Shown: piece by piece, positions 22,433 to 33,500 of the stretch
Layout: each line of letters starts with the position of its first letter
Position numbering within the stretch: position 1 is the stretch's first letter
Origin: Proteles cristata cristata
Taxonomy: Eukaryota; Chordata; Mammalia; Carnivora; Hyaenidae
NCBI GenBank assembly: GCA_017311185.1
Contig: JAESUZ010004903.1
Span: 1-64,000 of the forward strand
Direction of reading: 5' to 3'
DNA length: 64,000 bases
Notes under the pieces: model-generated
Told to the model about the DNA's origin: nothing
The model's input: the letters and a program-made list of their open reading frames with translations, nothing else
Database searches by the model: none
Made by a program: the position numbers and the translations under genes

Positions 22433-23289
22433 TAATTCTAGTTCAAGTCACGTGGAAATAGCCACACACGTGACATGGCATCGGATGGCAAAGACCTAGC
22501 AAATGCACCAGCCCAGTATGGCACTCAGCAACCCAGCACTTCACTCCTTCTTTTATTTCGCTTCTGCCAGACCTCACAAAACCAAACTCTGCCTGGGGGG
22601 GGCCTCAGCTCTCATGGGCCTTGCCGGCAGCTAAGTGCTTTCACGGGAGGAAGAGGTCTGACCAGCCACTGCACCAGGCCAGGCCGTGGTGCTCTGTGTT
22701 ATCACACACTCCGTCTATCCAGCGGGTGGCCGGTGCAGAGGGATCCTGGCCGCATGGCTTCCTGCAGGCCCTGCTCTGAGCCTAGAGGCCTCCCCATCTG
22801 CACAGGCTCCCTGCTCTCCCACAGAACAGAGGAGGGGGTCTCCGGCTCCACACGGGGATCACCCAGGCTGCGGAGCTTTCAGAGGGCATCTCGTCTGGGG
22901 GGCCGACTCTTTCCTTCATTTTAGGACAACTCCGGAATAAGTTATGTGCCCCCTGCTCGGGGCTTCAGGTTTTGTCTGTTTGAAAAGCCCACAGGAGAAG
23001 AGAATGCACGAGTTAGGAGAAGAGAATGGCACCAGTTAGGAGTAGAGCACTGGTCGGTGTCTAGTTTTGAACGACCGAGACCATGTCTCTAGACCTTTTC
23101 TAGAGCTCAGTTCCCACAAGCAGGGGAGTGTACTTTACAGAGTGACCCAGGGAATGCAGGGGTCTTTAGCACATGAACCCAAGGAGAGTGATATTGGTCA
23201 GTTTTCACAAAGGGAACAAAACACGTGCATTTCCATGAAATGCCTTCTACGTATCAGGCGTATTACTGGGAGCACCTCTGCTCAGAGCA
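22433..23289. other. Unique GC-rich DNA with a small minisatellite
   Basis: Contains a frame of 149 aa (22475-22924, +) without recognisable domain, and the tandem repeat at 22994-23050. Confidence 0.4.
22994..23050 (+). repeat. Short tandem repeat, 22-23 bp unit
   Basis: Two units starting GGAGAAGAGAATG (22994-23015 and 23016-23038) and a partial third GGAGTAGAGCAC. The units differ by one inserted base and a change. Confidence 0.75.
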
Positions 23290-23795
23290 GATGTTGAAGT
23301 TTTTCTCCAAGTGGCCTTCAGGTCTCTACCAAGACGGCCCTTGCCACCCTTTGGCTTCAGCTCTTACTCTTCTCCTTCCCTCTGCCCACTCTAGACACAA
23401 TAATTAGCCTCTGTTTCTGGAACATGCCATTCAACTTCCTACCTCACGACCTTTCTCCATGCTCATCTGACATCCACATGACTGACTCCTTACACCTATA
23501 GTCTTTGCTTAAATATCAGCCTCCTGGTCAAGCCTTCTTTGTCTTCTCTCCCAATTTGCAACTGGAATGTCTGGCCTCTGACCTCCTAGCTCATTTTCCG
23601 TTTTACATTTTTACATTTGATATCTCACTTTTTAATGCACCATAGTTCTTTTTTTTTTTCAATTGAATGTCCCCTCAGTAGAAAATGGGAATTGTAAAGG
23701 GTGGAGTTTTATCTCTGCTATATCGTCAGCACTTTGAACAGCATTGGGCACGTAGTAGGAGCTCAAGGAATATTCACTGAGTGTACGGATTCTCT
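23290..23795 (+). repeat. L2 LINE 3' part, sense
   Basis: TTGCTTAAATATCAGCCTCC, GTCAAGCCTTCTTTGTC, AATTGAATGTCCCCTCAGTA and the end CAGCATTGGGCACGTAGTAG with GCTCAAGGAATATTCACTGA match L2 order through to the 3' end. Confidence 0.7.
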
Positions 23796-23814
23796 TGTAT
23801 TCAGTCATTCTGGT

Positions 23815-23900
23815 CAATTCTCTACAGCTTTACAAATGAGGCAACTAGAGCATAGAGAAGTTAATCGCCTGAAGTTTCACAGCCAATAAGTAGAAAAACT
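23815..23900 (+). repeat. MIR fragment, sense
   Basis: CTTTACAAATGAGGCAACTA, GCATAGAGAAGTTAATCGCC, TTTCACAGCCAATAAGTAGA. Confidence 0.65.
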
Positions 23901-23924
23901 TTATTAATTAATTCCCCTGGCAAA

Positions 23925-24035
23925 ACAAAGACTTGCTGAGAATTCACTCTATACTGGGCACCGGGTTACAGGAATGAACAAGCCAGGCAAGATCCCCATC
24001 TGTATGGAACCCTAATGACCACAGTGAGTCTATGG
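23925..24035 (-). repeat. L2 3' end, minus strand
   Basis: TACTGGGCACCGGGTTACAG, GAATGAACAAGCCAGGCAAG, ATCCCCATCTGTATGGAACC is the reversed L2 end. It lies tail-to-tail with the sense L2 just before it. Confidence 0.6.
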
Positions 24036-25564
24036 AGTCAAATGCAAATCTGTCTCACCTCCAAGGCCATGTTTTTCTATTGCAAGACACTGCCTTCCGT
24101 GTTGAGGCAAACATTATTGTGTCCCAGGACATGAGTTCTGCTGTTTTTCTTGAAGACAGGAAGACACTCTGATGCCATGTATCCTGAAAGGTGTACTTGC
24201 ATGATGGTATGTTTGCAAATACCCCCTTTTCTTTTTATTTCCTGCAATGGCTTCAGGGATGTTGACACCCAAAGTCTGGGAGTGTCTGTAGATGGAAATG
24301 GCTTTGGGAAAAGTGTAGCCTGGCCTCTCACTGACATTTGGAAAAGGAGTCCTTTGGGAAACTGCCCTACATCTAAGGCCAGATGGCAAAGCGACAAATC
24401 TCAGCCACTGCAAAAGCCTCCACCCTTCATGATGGATTCGAGGCTTGGCACACACGTACAGGGGCACCCGGGCTAATCTCAAATCATGAAAACTCTGGAC
24501 AAGAGCAGATTGCCATGACCCGAGCCCCAGATGGAGTGAAGCAATAACTTGAAAGGGAACTGAAATTCAGCAAATGCGAGGCCTCCAAATCCTCAAAGAT
24601 GGCCTCCTCCACAGGCGACCTCTCCCGACCTTCTCAAGCCACTCTCTCATTGGCACTCACCAGAAATGGCATGGGGGTGACTCAGCCAAGAGCCCGAAAT
24701 AAAATGCTGATAAGAGGAGCCTGACTCACCCACACGACTAGTTACTGGGTCACCCGGAGGAGACTTAGGAGTCTCTCTCCTCTAAGAGTTTCATTTCCTG
24801 GGGGGGGGGGTCACCTGGGAAAAGTGCACCCAGCAAATTTCTAGATGGGAAACGGAGGGTGTTGAAGCTTTTCCGTAGTGGCGGGGACCAGTGGGGAAAG
24901 ACGATGGAAGGTGGTTGGTTTTGAGCTCTTCCTCTTTGGACTGAGAGTGGAGGTCATCTGGTCACGGTCACAGTGGGCAGGAATCTGGTGCCTGAGACCA
25001 GAAGCACTTAAGACCCCCAACTCTGGAGAACTCAGTGTGCCGGGTCCACCGGCAATGACCTTGTAGACACACAGAGGTCCTGAGTAGATCTTACCCTGCC
25101 CACACTGAAGTTGGCCCAATGCTGCTCAAACTCCTCTTGTGCCCCTTGCAAGGGCACACGCCTGGCCACCCCCCAGCGAGAGGAGCATTTGCAAGGAGCA
25201 AAACCCAATCAGGGTCTATCTGTGTCTATCTGTGTCATGGAGAAGCATTGCCACCTCTCCAGGATTTTAGGATCCAGAGGATTCTCCTCCACCCCTCCCA
25301 CTGTATCATCCAATATTCAACCCATCGGTGAGTTCTGGGTTGTATTCTTCTTCTTCCCCAAAGCACAGATCAGATTCCCTGCTGTTCTGTTGTTACTCCT
25401 CGCGGGCTCACCTGGATGACTGAAATACACTCTAGACGCCATCTTCCCAATTCTACACCTGCTCTCCCTCTCTTGCCCCGTAATTCAGCTTCTCCACACT
25501 GGCCACAGTTATCTCTCTACAGGGCATCCACAGTTGCAACTCCCTGACATCTTCCCAATGACTC
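24036..25564. other. Unique DNA
   Basis: No gene recognised. A ten-G run at 24799-24809. Frames of 62-122 aa on both strands overlap and have no domain support. Confidence 0.4.
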
Positions 25565-25940
25565 ATCTGTTCTGGGTATCCAAGCTTATGCAACAACCTG
25601 CGTCAACACGTAGTGGTCTAAAACGACCACAGTTTAATGGGAGCTTTCAGTGGTGTGTCAGGAATTCAGTCAGGGATAGGGTGGATGGTTTTTCTGCTTT
25701 ACACAGAGTCAACTGAAGTCACTCGGGGGTACTCAGATGGCAGATGGTCTGGCTTAGAGGCTCTCAGATGGCCTCCGTCATCATGTATTTTGGTGTTTTG
25801 GTGGGGGTGGCTGGAGACCGGGGCTCAGAGGCGATGGGTGACTGGAGCATCTGTGTGTCGTCACTCTAACATGGCAGAATCAGGGTCATTTGGCTTCTTA
25901 CATAGTGGCCTAGGACTCCCAGAGAGTATTTTAAAACAAA
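25565..25940 (-). mobile_element. Ancient LTR-like repeat
   Basis: GTGGTCTAAAACGACCACAG, GGTGTGTCAGGAATTCAGTC, GGCTTAGAGGCTCTCAGATG and GGCCTCCGTCATCATG follow a common mammalian MaLR-like pattern read from the minus strand. Subfamily not assigned. Confidence 0.4.
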
Positions 25941-25947
25941 AAATTGA

Positions 25948-26148
25948 GGGGCGCCTGGGTGGCTCAGTCAGTTAAGCGTTGGACTTAGGCTCAGGTCATG
26001 ATTTCATGGTTTATGGGTTCAAGCCCTGTGTCAGGCTCTGTGCTGACAGCCCAGAGTCTGGAGCCTGCTTCAAATCCTGTGTCTCCCTCTCTCTGTCCTT
26101 CTCTGCTCACACTCTGTCTCTCTATCAAAAATGAAAAAAAAAAAAAAA
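25948..26148 (+). mobile_element. Felid SINE, plus strand
   Basis: Complete from GGGGCGCCTGGGTGGCTCAG to the A tail. Internal box GGGTTCAAGCCCTG corresponds to the tRNA B box. TSD not clear. Confidence 0.94.
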
Positions 26149-26299
26149 GCCATTAAAACACAAACAAGAAGTTAAAGCTTCCTAGCATTGCTTCCACCAT
26201 ATTGCATTGCTCAAAGAAGACCGACGGCCTCCTAGATTCAAGGGATTCAAGGGAAAGGACACAGATGCCGCCTCTTAATGGGAAGAGTGTTCAGGAATA

Positions 26300-26640
26300 T
26301 GAGGCCATCTTTAATTTGCCACACAACCACACTCAGAAAGACATCCGCTTTCTTGGCTAACCAACAAGGCCCTGATGATCCAGCCCTCGACCGCCTTGTA
26401 TCCCTCTCTTCCCCTCACTTCCCCCTGCAGCCATGTTGGATTCTGCTCTATCCCACAAACACACCACATTCTTGCTTCTCACCTGAGAAGCTTCACCTGT
26501 GCCATTCCCTCTGTCTGAAAGGCTCTTCTTCAAACTCTTCTGGCGCTGGCTTCTCTGCATTTTTTCAGTGTCTTCCTTACACTGATTACACCCACCAGCA
26601 TACTGTCCCAGTGAGCCCCTGAGCTCCGCCCACTACCATT
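26300..26640 (+). repeat. L2 LINE, sense
   Basis: CAAGGCCCTGATGATCCAGC, CCATGTTGGATTCTGCTC, CACCTGTGCCATTCCCTCTG and TCTGAAAGGCTCTTCTTC follow L2 order. Confidence 0.65.
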
Positions 26641-26824
26641 TAAAGCATCTGGACTAGAATGTTCTAGAAGGTCAACATATTCCCTTAAAAGACTGAAAGA
26701 AAGAACGAGTATGTGCCTCTAGGGAGACAGAACACACCTCATTCTTGGACAGAGAGGAGTTTCAAGTCTGCCTATTAAGTAGGTTATTTATCACCACACC
26801 CCCCCAGAAAAAGAGCTTTACGTT

Positions 26825-26962
26825 TCTCATCTGTGAAACATGGAAAAGTAACATTCCCCTCCAAGCATTGTCATAAGGAAAAACCCAGAAGCAATGACTC
26901 CCATGCAAGCATTGTGGGGAGTGCCTGGACATAGTAAGTTTCAATAAATATTTGTTAAAAAA
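26825..26962 (-). repeat. MIR, minus strand
   Basis: CTCATCTGTGAAACATGGAA, ATTGTCATAAGGAAAAAC, GTGCCTGGACATAGTAAGTT and TCAATAAATATTTGTTA follow the reversed MIR end. Confidence 0.6.
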
Positions 26963-27537
26963 GAGGAAAAAAATTTTTTTTCCCGAGTGCAAAGCCAGTT
27001 TTTACTAGACCTTCTGGTTTGGCCTCTGAGTTCCAGATGGCTCTTTGTTTAATTTGAGAGCGGTCACCTCAGCCAGTCCTGGTCAGAAAATTCGATGCCT
27101 GCCATTCCTCATGGGGAGGGCGAGGATGGAGTGACTTGCTCAGAGTAAACAAGCTGAGGAACTGTAGGAGCGAACACGTAACTGGCAAGAAAGATTTTTT
27201 TAATAATAGATGTTTAAAAATGAATCCAAACAAGAGAAATATACCCACCGAATAGGAATAAGTGTAATGTCTATCATGAACCATGATATATGTCTGCTCT
27301 GAGACCAGCTCGACAAAAGGCCAAATTTTCTTAAAAGCATGTTAAAATATTAATAGATACCTGAAACAGTTTTCTTGCAAGTGCGGCTAGTCCTCAGAAC
27401 GATTACATCAGACTGGAAAGAACTGGGAGGGACGCTGTGATATCATAGCCGTGGTGACCCACCGAGGCACCTTAGCATCCAGTGCAGAAGGGCGGGCTGT
27501 GGTCTAACGGGCAGGCCCCTAGCAGGCTCCACCATGG
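26963..27537. other. Unique DNA
   Basis: A/T-rich in the middle. No gene or repeat recognised. Confidence 0.4.
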
Positions 27538-27551
27538 GAATCAGAATTATT

Positions 27552-27754
27552 TTTTTAAATTTCTTTTTCAATATTTTACTTATTTTTGAGAGACAGAGTG
27601 CAAATGGGGGAGGGGCAGAGAAAGATGGAGACAGAATCTGAAGCGGGCTCCAGGCTCCTAGCTGTCAGCACGGAGCCTGATGTGGAACTTGAACCCATGA
27701 ACCATGAGGTCATGACCTGAGCCAAAGTTAGAGGCTTAACCAACTGCCCGGTGT
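27552..27754 (-). mobile_element. Felid SINE with 14 bp TSD, minus strand
   Basis: Flanked by identical GAATCAGAATTATT at 27538-27551 and 27755-27768. The head has a deletion (CAACTGCCCGGTGT in place of the full GCCACCCAGG ending). Confidence 0.94.
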
Positions 27755-27829
27755 GAATCAGAATTATTGAGAAATTTCTTATTTGACCTCAGGAGCCGTG
27801 ATTCACTCCCTCCAGTTGGTTCCGCGTGC

Positions 27830-28130
27830 CTAATGCAGCCCACCGAAACCTAAGGGGCTTGGCTTCAACCTCTCTCACTGGCCTCTTCTCCCATTAGGAC
27901 TCTCTTCACCGCTAGCCCCATGGATATGTATTTCTGACTCTCCTATTTATCCAGCTCCCTCCTGCTGCAGGACTTTCAACCTGCTCTTGCTTCTTTCTAG
28001 AACATTCTTTCCTTTCCTCTTAACACCTTCAGTTACCTCCTCCTCATCTAGGTCTCTGCTGGCGAGCTGCATGGTCTCTTCTAGAGCATCCCCACACATA
28101 GAGCTTCCCGTAAGTTCTATGTAGGGCCTC
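27830..28130 (+). repeat. L2-like, sense
   Basis: CTCTCTCACTGGCCTCTTCT, CAACCTGCTCTTGCTTCTTT, GTTACCTCCTCCTCATCTAG and GGTCTCTTCTAGAGCATCCC resemble L2. Confidence 0.5.
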
Positions 28131-28549
28131 CATCTCCCTCCTCTCCTTTGCTGCTTTCACAAGAGCTGCTCCACATGGATATGGGTGGTGCTGGGACACC
28201 CACAGCCTCTCTTACAATCCCTGCAGGGGTAGCGATCACATTTCTGTCTGTTCACCTTAGCACCCACCATGTATAGTGGAGTGGAAAACCTACAAGTAGC
28301 TATGAGCACACGAATAAATCCAGAAAATTTTCCCAACACAGCCAGAGAATAAAGTTAGTCCCCATGATTCCCAGAGTGGGGGGGATTCATTGCCATGTCT
28401 CATTAACCTTATTGGCCCAGTCTGCCAAGGAAACCTTCAGTCTCCTCTCTGTCTTGTCAGTGAAAACACATCAAGGAACAGAAAAAAATGCAACGTGTCG
28501 AAGGTGCTCTGGGATCTTTGACCTCTGGCACCATGCTGGTGCTTAATCT
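28131..28549. other. Unique DNA
   Basis: No feature recognised. Confidence 0.4.
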
Positions 28550-28890
28550 CTCTCATGCCCCCATCTGTTTGTTATCCATCAATTATCCTCATTGACTTGG
28601 CTCCAAAACCAATTGGAATTAATGGCGCCATTTTGCCCCCAAGCTGTCCGAGATCAGGATCTCAGTGTCCTCCTTGGCTCTTCCTTCTCTCATCTTCCAC
28701 AGCCAACCAGTCAACAAGCTCTGTTGGGTTTCCTTCCCAGCCTCTTCACGGCTTGCTCTTTCCTCTCCAGCCTTTGCGTCTGCCCTAGTTCACACCCCTG
28801 CATCTCGCTCCTGAATCCCTGCAATTGCCACGACAGCCTGTTACTGACTTGTTGCGATCACCCATGCCGGTTATCCTTTTTCCTGTGACA
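28550..28890 (+). repeat. L2 upstream segment, sense
   Basis: GTCCTCCTTGGCTCTTCCTT, CACAGCCAACCAGTCAACAA, GCTCTGTTGGGTTTCCTTCC and GCCACGACAGCCTGTTACTG follow the L2 segment upstream of the 3' end. Confidence 0.55.
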
Positions 28891-28909
28891 CCTGGTAATA
28901 TTTCTAAGT

Positions 28910-29065
28910 GACAAAGCATCCATTCAGTGGGTATTTATTGATGATGCTATTATAGGACAGCCACTGTGAAGGCATTGGGAATATAAGGCCACCGTGACCT
29001 CTGAGAAGAGACAGGTGTATAACCAGTGGCAGAATTTGAGGGGCAAGGCGAGTGACCGCCGTCAC
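28910..29065 (-). repeat. L2 3' end, minus strand
   Basis: CATTCAGTGGGTATTTATTG, GACAGCCACTGTGAAGGCAT, TGGGAATATAAGGCCACC is the reversed L2 end. Confidence 0.55.
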
Positions 29066-29339
29066 AGAGGAATGAGCAGCCACAGGGACAGGGAAGTTGG
29101 AGAGTCCATTTATTCCCCCTCCTCTCCCTCCATTCCACTCTGGCTTTGTCTGTCTCTCTTTCTTAATCATTCATTCAGAGAACACAGATCTGGTGTCAGA
29201 TCTGATAGATATGCTTGACAGTGTGGGGGATGTATATGGAAATGAATATGGTATGGAGTCACCCCTTAGAGGGCTGAATTCTCACTGCACACGTGTGCTC
29301 TTTCAGGTGTGCAAAAGTTCCCCCGCATCTACACTTGTG
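29066..29339. other. Unlabelled DNA, possibly L2-derived
   Basis: CT-rich first half and unremarkable remainder. No gene recognised. Confidence 0.35.
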
Positions 29340-29460
29340 TGTGAGGTGCTCCATTTCTCTAGGGCCAGAAACTTGTATTATCTTCCAACCTCTAGTACGT
29401 AACACAGGGCTGCAATGGAGTAAGTCGTTGGTAAGCATTGATGGAATAAATGAATGGAGG
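29340..29460 (+). repeat. L2 3' end, sense
   Basis: ATCTTCCAACCTCTAGTACG, AACACAGGGCTGCAATGGAG, GATGGAATAAATGAATGGA follows the L2 terminus. Confidence 0.5.
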
Positions 29461-29772
29461 TAAAGGAATCACTGGTGTGAAAAGTTGAGCATTTTCCTGA
29501 AGAATCAACCTCTGTCAGCAGGAAGGTTCCGATGCCTCAAGGTGAGAGGAAAATTCCCTATGAGCCAGAGGCAGGAATCTCTGGAATTCTGACTACATAA
29601 GAGGGTTCAAGGCACTGATTTTATCCAGCTAAGAAGCGAAGATCCCTCCTCTCTCCTGAGGTTCTTGTCCTTCATTATGAATATTCCAGATGCCCTAGGA
29701 GTTTGTAGAGGTGCCACTCGCTGCTCTCCAGGGCTTAGGGATTCCACGTTGATATGATGTCCTTTTTCCTAG
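29461..29772. other. Unique DNA
   Basis: No feature recognised. Confidence 0.4.
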
Positions 29773-29775
29773 ATG

Positions 29776-29803
29776 GGATGATGATGATGATGATGATGAT
29801 GAT
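29776..29803 (+). repeat. (ATG)9 microsatellite
   Basis: Uninterrupted GAT/ATG trinucleotide run directly before a MIR. Confidence 0.95.
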
Positions 29804-29955
29804 GGCAGCTACCACTTCTTGCACACCTATTATCCTCCAGGCACTGCCCTAGACACTGACTGGCAACCACCCACAAAAGTGGTTATTAGCATATCACTAA
29901 CGGGGCCACTGAAACTTAGAGACACAGAAAGAACTTACTGTAGCTTACAGCCCCT
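29804..29955 (+). repeat. MIR, sense
   Basis: GGCAGCTACCACTTCTTGCA, TTATCCTCCAGGCACTGCCC, then GGGGCCACTGAAACTTAGAG and GACACAGAAAGAACTTACTG. Confidence 0.6.
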
Positions 29956-30523
29956 CAAAGAATCACCCCTTTCTCCGCCCTGCTTACATTTTGGCAAATT
30001 CCAGTTTAATTCCCCATTGTCTGCAGCTTCTGAACCCAGAATGTTCCGGGACACACCAAACAATAAGGTAGGATGAAGGACTTCATAAGCAGTTATGGAA
30101 ACATGAATAGACCCAGAACACATCAGATACCATGCTGGAGAAGTGGGTCAGAAGAAATGTGAACTAGCAATGAATCCTTCACGACGGAAAACAAGTCAAG
30201 AGATTAGCTCAGTTTCTGTGTCCAGAGAAAACTGTCAGCAGAATTCTTTCAAAATAATGATATGGCCCGGGGAGAACCGCGAAGCAACGATTAGTCAAAA
30301 TAGTGTTGGAGAGAAAACAGAGCACAGAAACAGAAATGTTATTCCATCACATGATTTAGGATTTTAGTCTTAGTTACGTTTAGTGTGGTTGGCTTTGGTT
30401 TTTGTGCGTTCACTTTTTTTCCCTTGGGTTGTATTCTAAGTTTTCTTTGTGTCTATTACACACAAAAATAGGGTACTTTCTATCCTGATCTGCATTTCTA
30501 GGATCTGCTCTGCTTTTGCTTTT
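29956..30523. other. Unique DNA
   Basis: No feature recognised. Small frames only. Confidence 0.4.
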
Positions 30524-30539
30524 GACACATGGAGTTTTA

Positions 30540-30763
30540 TTTTTTTTATTTTTATTTTTTTAACATTTTTATTTATTTCTAGGAGAGAGAGAGAGACAGT
30601 GTGAGCAGGGGAGGGTCAGAGAGAGGGAGTCACAGACTCTGAAACAGGCTCCAGGCTGGCAGTCAGCACAGAGCCCGACGCGGGGCTCGAACCCATGAAC
30701 CGCGAGATCATGACCTAAGCGAAAGTCGGACGTTTAACCAACTAAGCCACCCAGGCGCCCCTC
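30540..30763 (-). mobile_element. Young-subfamily felid SINE with perfect 16 bp TSD
   Basis: Minus-strand full-length copy flanked by identical GACACATGGAGTTTTA at 30524-30539 and 30764-30779. It carries the reverse complements of the subfamily variants: TTTCTAGGAGAGA, GGAGTCACAGAC, CTGGCAGTCAGCAC and GACCTAAGCGAAAGTC. Confidence 0.96.
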
Positions 30764-30929
30764 GACACATGGAGTTTTAAATATTGTTGTATTTTAACTT
30801 AGGTCTTTTTTGCATTGGAAAAGTGATGAGCCTAGGACCCAGGAATTTCAGACAAAATCAAGTTCTTCTGTTTCTTGATCTAGAATGTATAAGGTACATC
30901 GGTCCTATTAAAATTCACTGAATTGTTCA

Positions 30930-31350
30930 CTTATGATTTGAGTGCTTTTCTGTACGTATTTTACACTTCAGTGGCAATTTTAATGAAAACAATCATCATT
31001 ATTAAAAATAGAAAGAGACCAGAAGAAGAATTAATATTTATCCATAATCTGTCCACCAGAGATGATCACTGTAAATATTTGTTTGTATCCCCGAGTCTTT
31101 TTACATTTATTTTTAATGCATATCTCTTTTAAGTATATTATTTCAGCTGCTACATAACAGCAAATCAAACGACTATTGCTAATTATTTATCTCTTTTGTT
31201 ATTGCCGAGCATCAGATTACTGTTATTGGCATTATAAGTACTGCCCCAAGGAACAGCTTTTTCTTATAAGGACTTTCCTGAATTAACCTTTTTTTTTTTT
31301 TCAGTTTAGAATCTCAGAAATAGAATTACTGGGTCAACTGGTATACATTT
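30930..31350. repeat. Ancient L1-like sequence
   Basis: CCACCAGAGATGATCACTGT, AATATTTGTTTGTATCCCCG, AGTCTTTTTACATTTATTTT and GAAATAGAATTACTGGGTCA follow a text common in old mammalian L1 copies. Strand not resolved. Confidence 0.4.
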
Positions 31351-31950
31351 TTTAGTTGCTATTTATAAACAGTCGATACCGTTTTAATTTAGACTTGACT
31401 GGCTTTGTCTGTACCTTCTCTCAGGACAACTGGCCTGGCTTTGTCCCATAGAATACAATTTTCTCCTTGTGAAGAAGTTCTAAGCTAAAAACAAAACAAA
31501 ACAACACAGCAGTTTTGGCATGAAACACAATGAAATGATTGGTGATGATTTTAAAATAATTTGAGTAATATCTTCTCGGGGCCACAGGTCTGGCATGAGG
31601 AATTTTTCCTCTCTCGGTGAAGGTAAACTGTCTTCACCCTGCCTGCCAACCCCAACCGATGGGATGGCTCACGTGTACGTGGAGAGCTGCGCTGTGAACT
31701 TTGAGGCCGAGCCTGGTTGCAGCAAGGACACCAAGAGTGTTCTGATCCATTCGCCATGCTCACATAGAGCGCGAGGATGCTGGCTGGCCATGTGTCATCA
31801 GCGGCTTTGCTGACGTTGAGTCCTGCCATTGTGTTTGCGCACCAGTTGCCGATGTGCAAAGTGTATCTACGATCGGGGCAGGAACAGACAGAGGAGCAAC
31901 AGTGATGTGTCCTGATCTCCTATAAATACAAGCACACGCGCACGTGCGTG
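31351..31950. other. Unique DNA with a pseudogene-like frame
   Basis: A 102 aa minus-strand frame (31551-31859) is overlapped by another-frame ORF (31760-31990) and looks a little protein-like, but I recognise no family. It is only noted. Confidence 0.3.

Positions 31951-31979
<29 letters not shown>
31951..31979 (+). repeat. (CA)14 microsatellite
   Basis: Perfect CA run preceded by an imperfect CACGCGCACGTGCG stretch. Confidence 0.97.
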
Positions 31980-31981
<2 letters not shown>

Positions 31982-32017
31982 CGCTAGCAAACATTGCTAT
32001 AGAATATAGACATACCA

Positions 32018-32236
32018 GGGGCACCTGGGTGGCTCAGTCAGTTGGGTGCCCGACTTTGGCTCAGGTTATGATCTCGCGGTTCATGGGTTCAAGCCTCGCA
32101 TTGGGCTCTGTGCTGACAGCTGGCTCGAAGCCTGGAGCCTGCTTCGGGTTCTGTGTGTCCCTCTCTCTCTCTCTGCCCTTCCCCCACTCATACTCTGTCT
32201 CTCCCTCTCAAAAAATAAATAAACATTTAAAAAAAT
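32018..32236 (+). mobile_element. Felid SINE, plus strand
   Basis: Complete: GGGGCACCTGGGTGGCTCAG through GCTTCGGGTTCTGTGTGTCC to an AAATAAATAAACATTTAAAA tail. Possible TSD GACATACCAG and GGCACACCAG, two mismatches. Confidence 0.95.
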
Positions 32237-33084
32237 GCAGGCACACCAGCTCAGGTCAGGTAATCCTGTACAAAATTAGGTGATATTTTTCTTTTACTTT
32301 CCTGCTAACCAATATGAGTATTAGCATCTCTTTACTAAGCGAATGGTCTGTCCTGGGTGCAAGGAACAGATCACATTGGATACATGAGAGTCGTTCATCC
32401 CAGGAACTGAGAGTCAGGCCCATGTCCTCCTGTGCCCCTCCTGGGGGGAGGAGGGAGATACGAAGAAGAAGGCGCATCTTGGGTTTGAATGACCATGAAG
32501 GGCATTGTCACAGCTGAAGACCAGCCACCCTCAGCTGAGGGGCTCCAAGCTTGAGGATGCCATTGTCCCGTCAGCTGGTGGTTGGGGTGGGGGGCGGCTC
32601 ACTGAGGCCCCACTGAGGGGAAAGGGTCTCAGTCCATACCGAAGCAGCTCACAGACTCTCTGAGGTTGTGAGAAAAGCCAAAAGAAAAATGAAACACCGG
32701 TCTGATGTCCCCACTTCGCTCCTGGATCTGCAGGGAGCATGTACTCTTCCTAGGCAGTGAGCGGTTCACAATCAAACCCCTAAAATACGTGAAGGACCTT
32801 ATAGGCTTACTCTCCTTTGGCCTAACCAAGCATTTTACTTTCTTACCACTTAATTATGGCTGACACCTCTCAGAACCTGTTCCATATTGGCAAAATGCAA
32901 CTCAGAGCCTTCCAGTAGAGCTCCATTTGAAACTTTAAACACACAAATCATCACAGCTATTTATTGACTGTGTATCCCCATCTTCCTTGTCTACAAGGCA
33001 AAATAATGCCACTGACTTCAAGGATAGTTGTGAGCCACACAGGGGATGATAATTATAATAGTAAGAGCATTCACAATAGTAGTG
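32237..33084. other. Unique DNA
   Basis: No gene recognised. G-rich tract at 32577-32598. Confidence 0.4.
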
Positions 33085-33240
33085 GTGATTGAATGTTTCT
33101 CAGGTAGCAGGAATTGTGCTAACTGTGGTCTCATGCAAGTCTTCCGACAGCAATTTGAGGAAGTATTATTATCTATATTCTAGAGGAAGAAACAGAAACT
33201 CAAAAGGATTAAGACATTGTGTCGTGGCTACCTGGCTAAC
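33085..33240 (+). repeat. MIR, sense
   Basis: GAATGTTTCTCAGGTAGCAG, GGAATTGTGCTAACTG, TATTATTATCTATATTCTAG, AGGAAGAAACAGAAACTCAA in MIR order. Confidence 0.65.
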
Positions 33241-33384
33241 TAGACGACTTCTCTTTGCATTAACTGCTCTGGCACGCTATTCCTATAGTCATATTTTATG
33301 CTTCATCTTTAGTAATGTATCTGCAACAAAATAAATATGATAAATGGCTTCTCTTAATGGTTAGTAGCACTATTGCTGCAGACC

Positions 33385-33500
33385 AATAACTCAGTGTACT
33401 TCCCGTAGGTAGCATCGGCTCCATTGTGCAGATAGGAAGACTGAGGCCAAAGCCTCAAAGCTAATATGTGGCAGATCCACACATCAGTTCCAACCCAAAG
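33385..33500 (+). repeat. MIR fragment, sense
   Basis: CTCCATTGTGCAGATAGGAA, GACTGAGGCCAAAGCCTC, GCTAATATGTGGCAGATCC. Confidence 0.6.
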
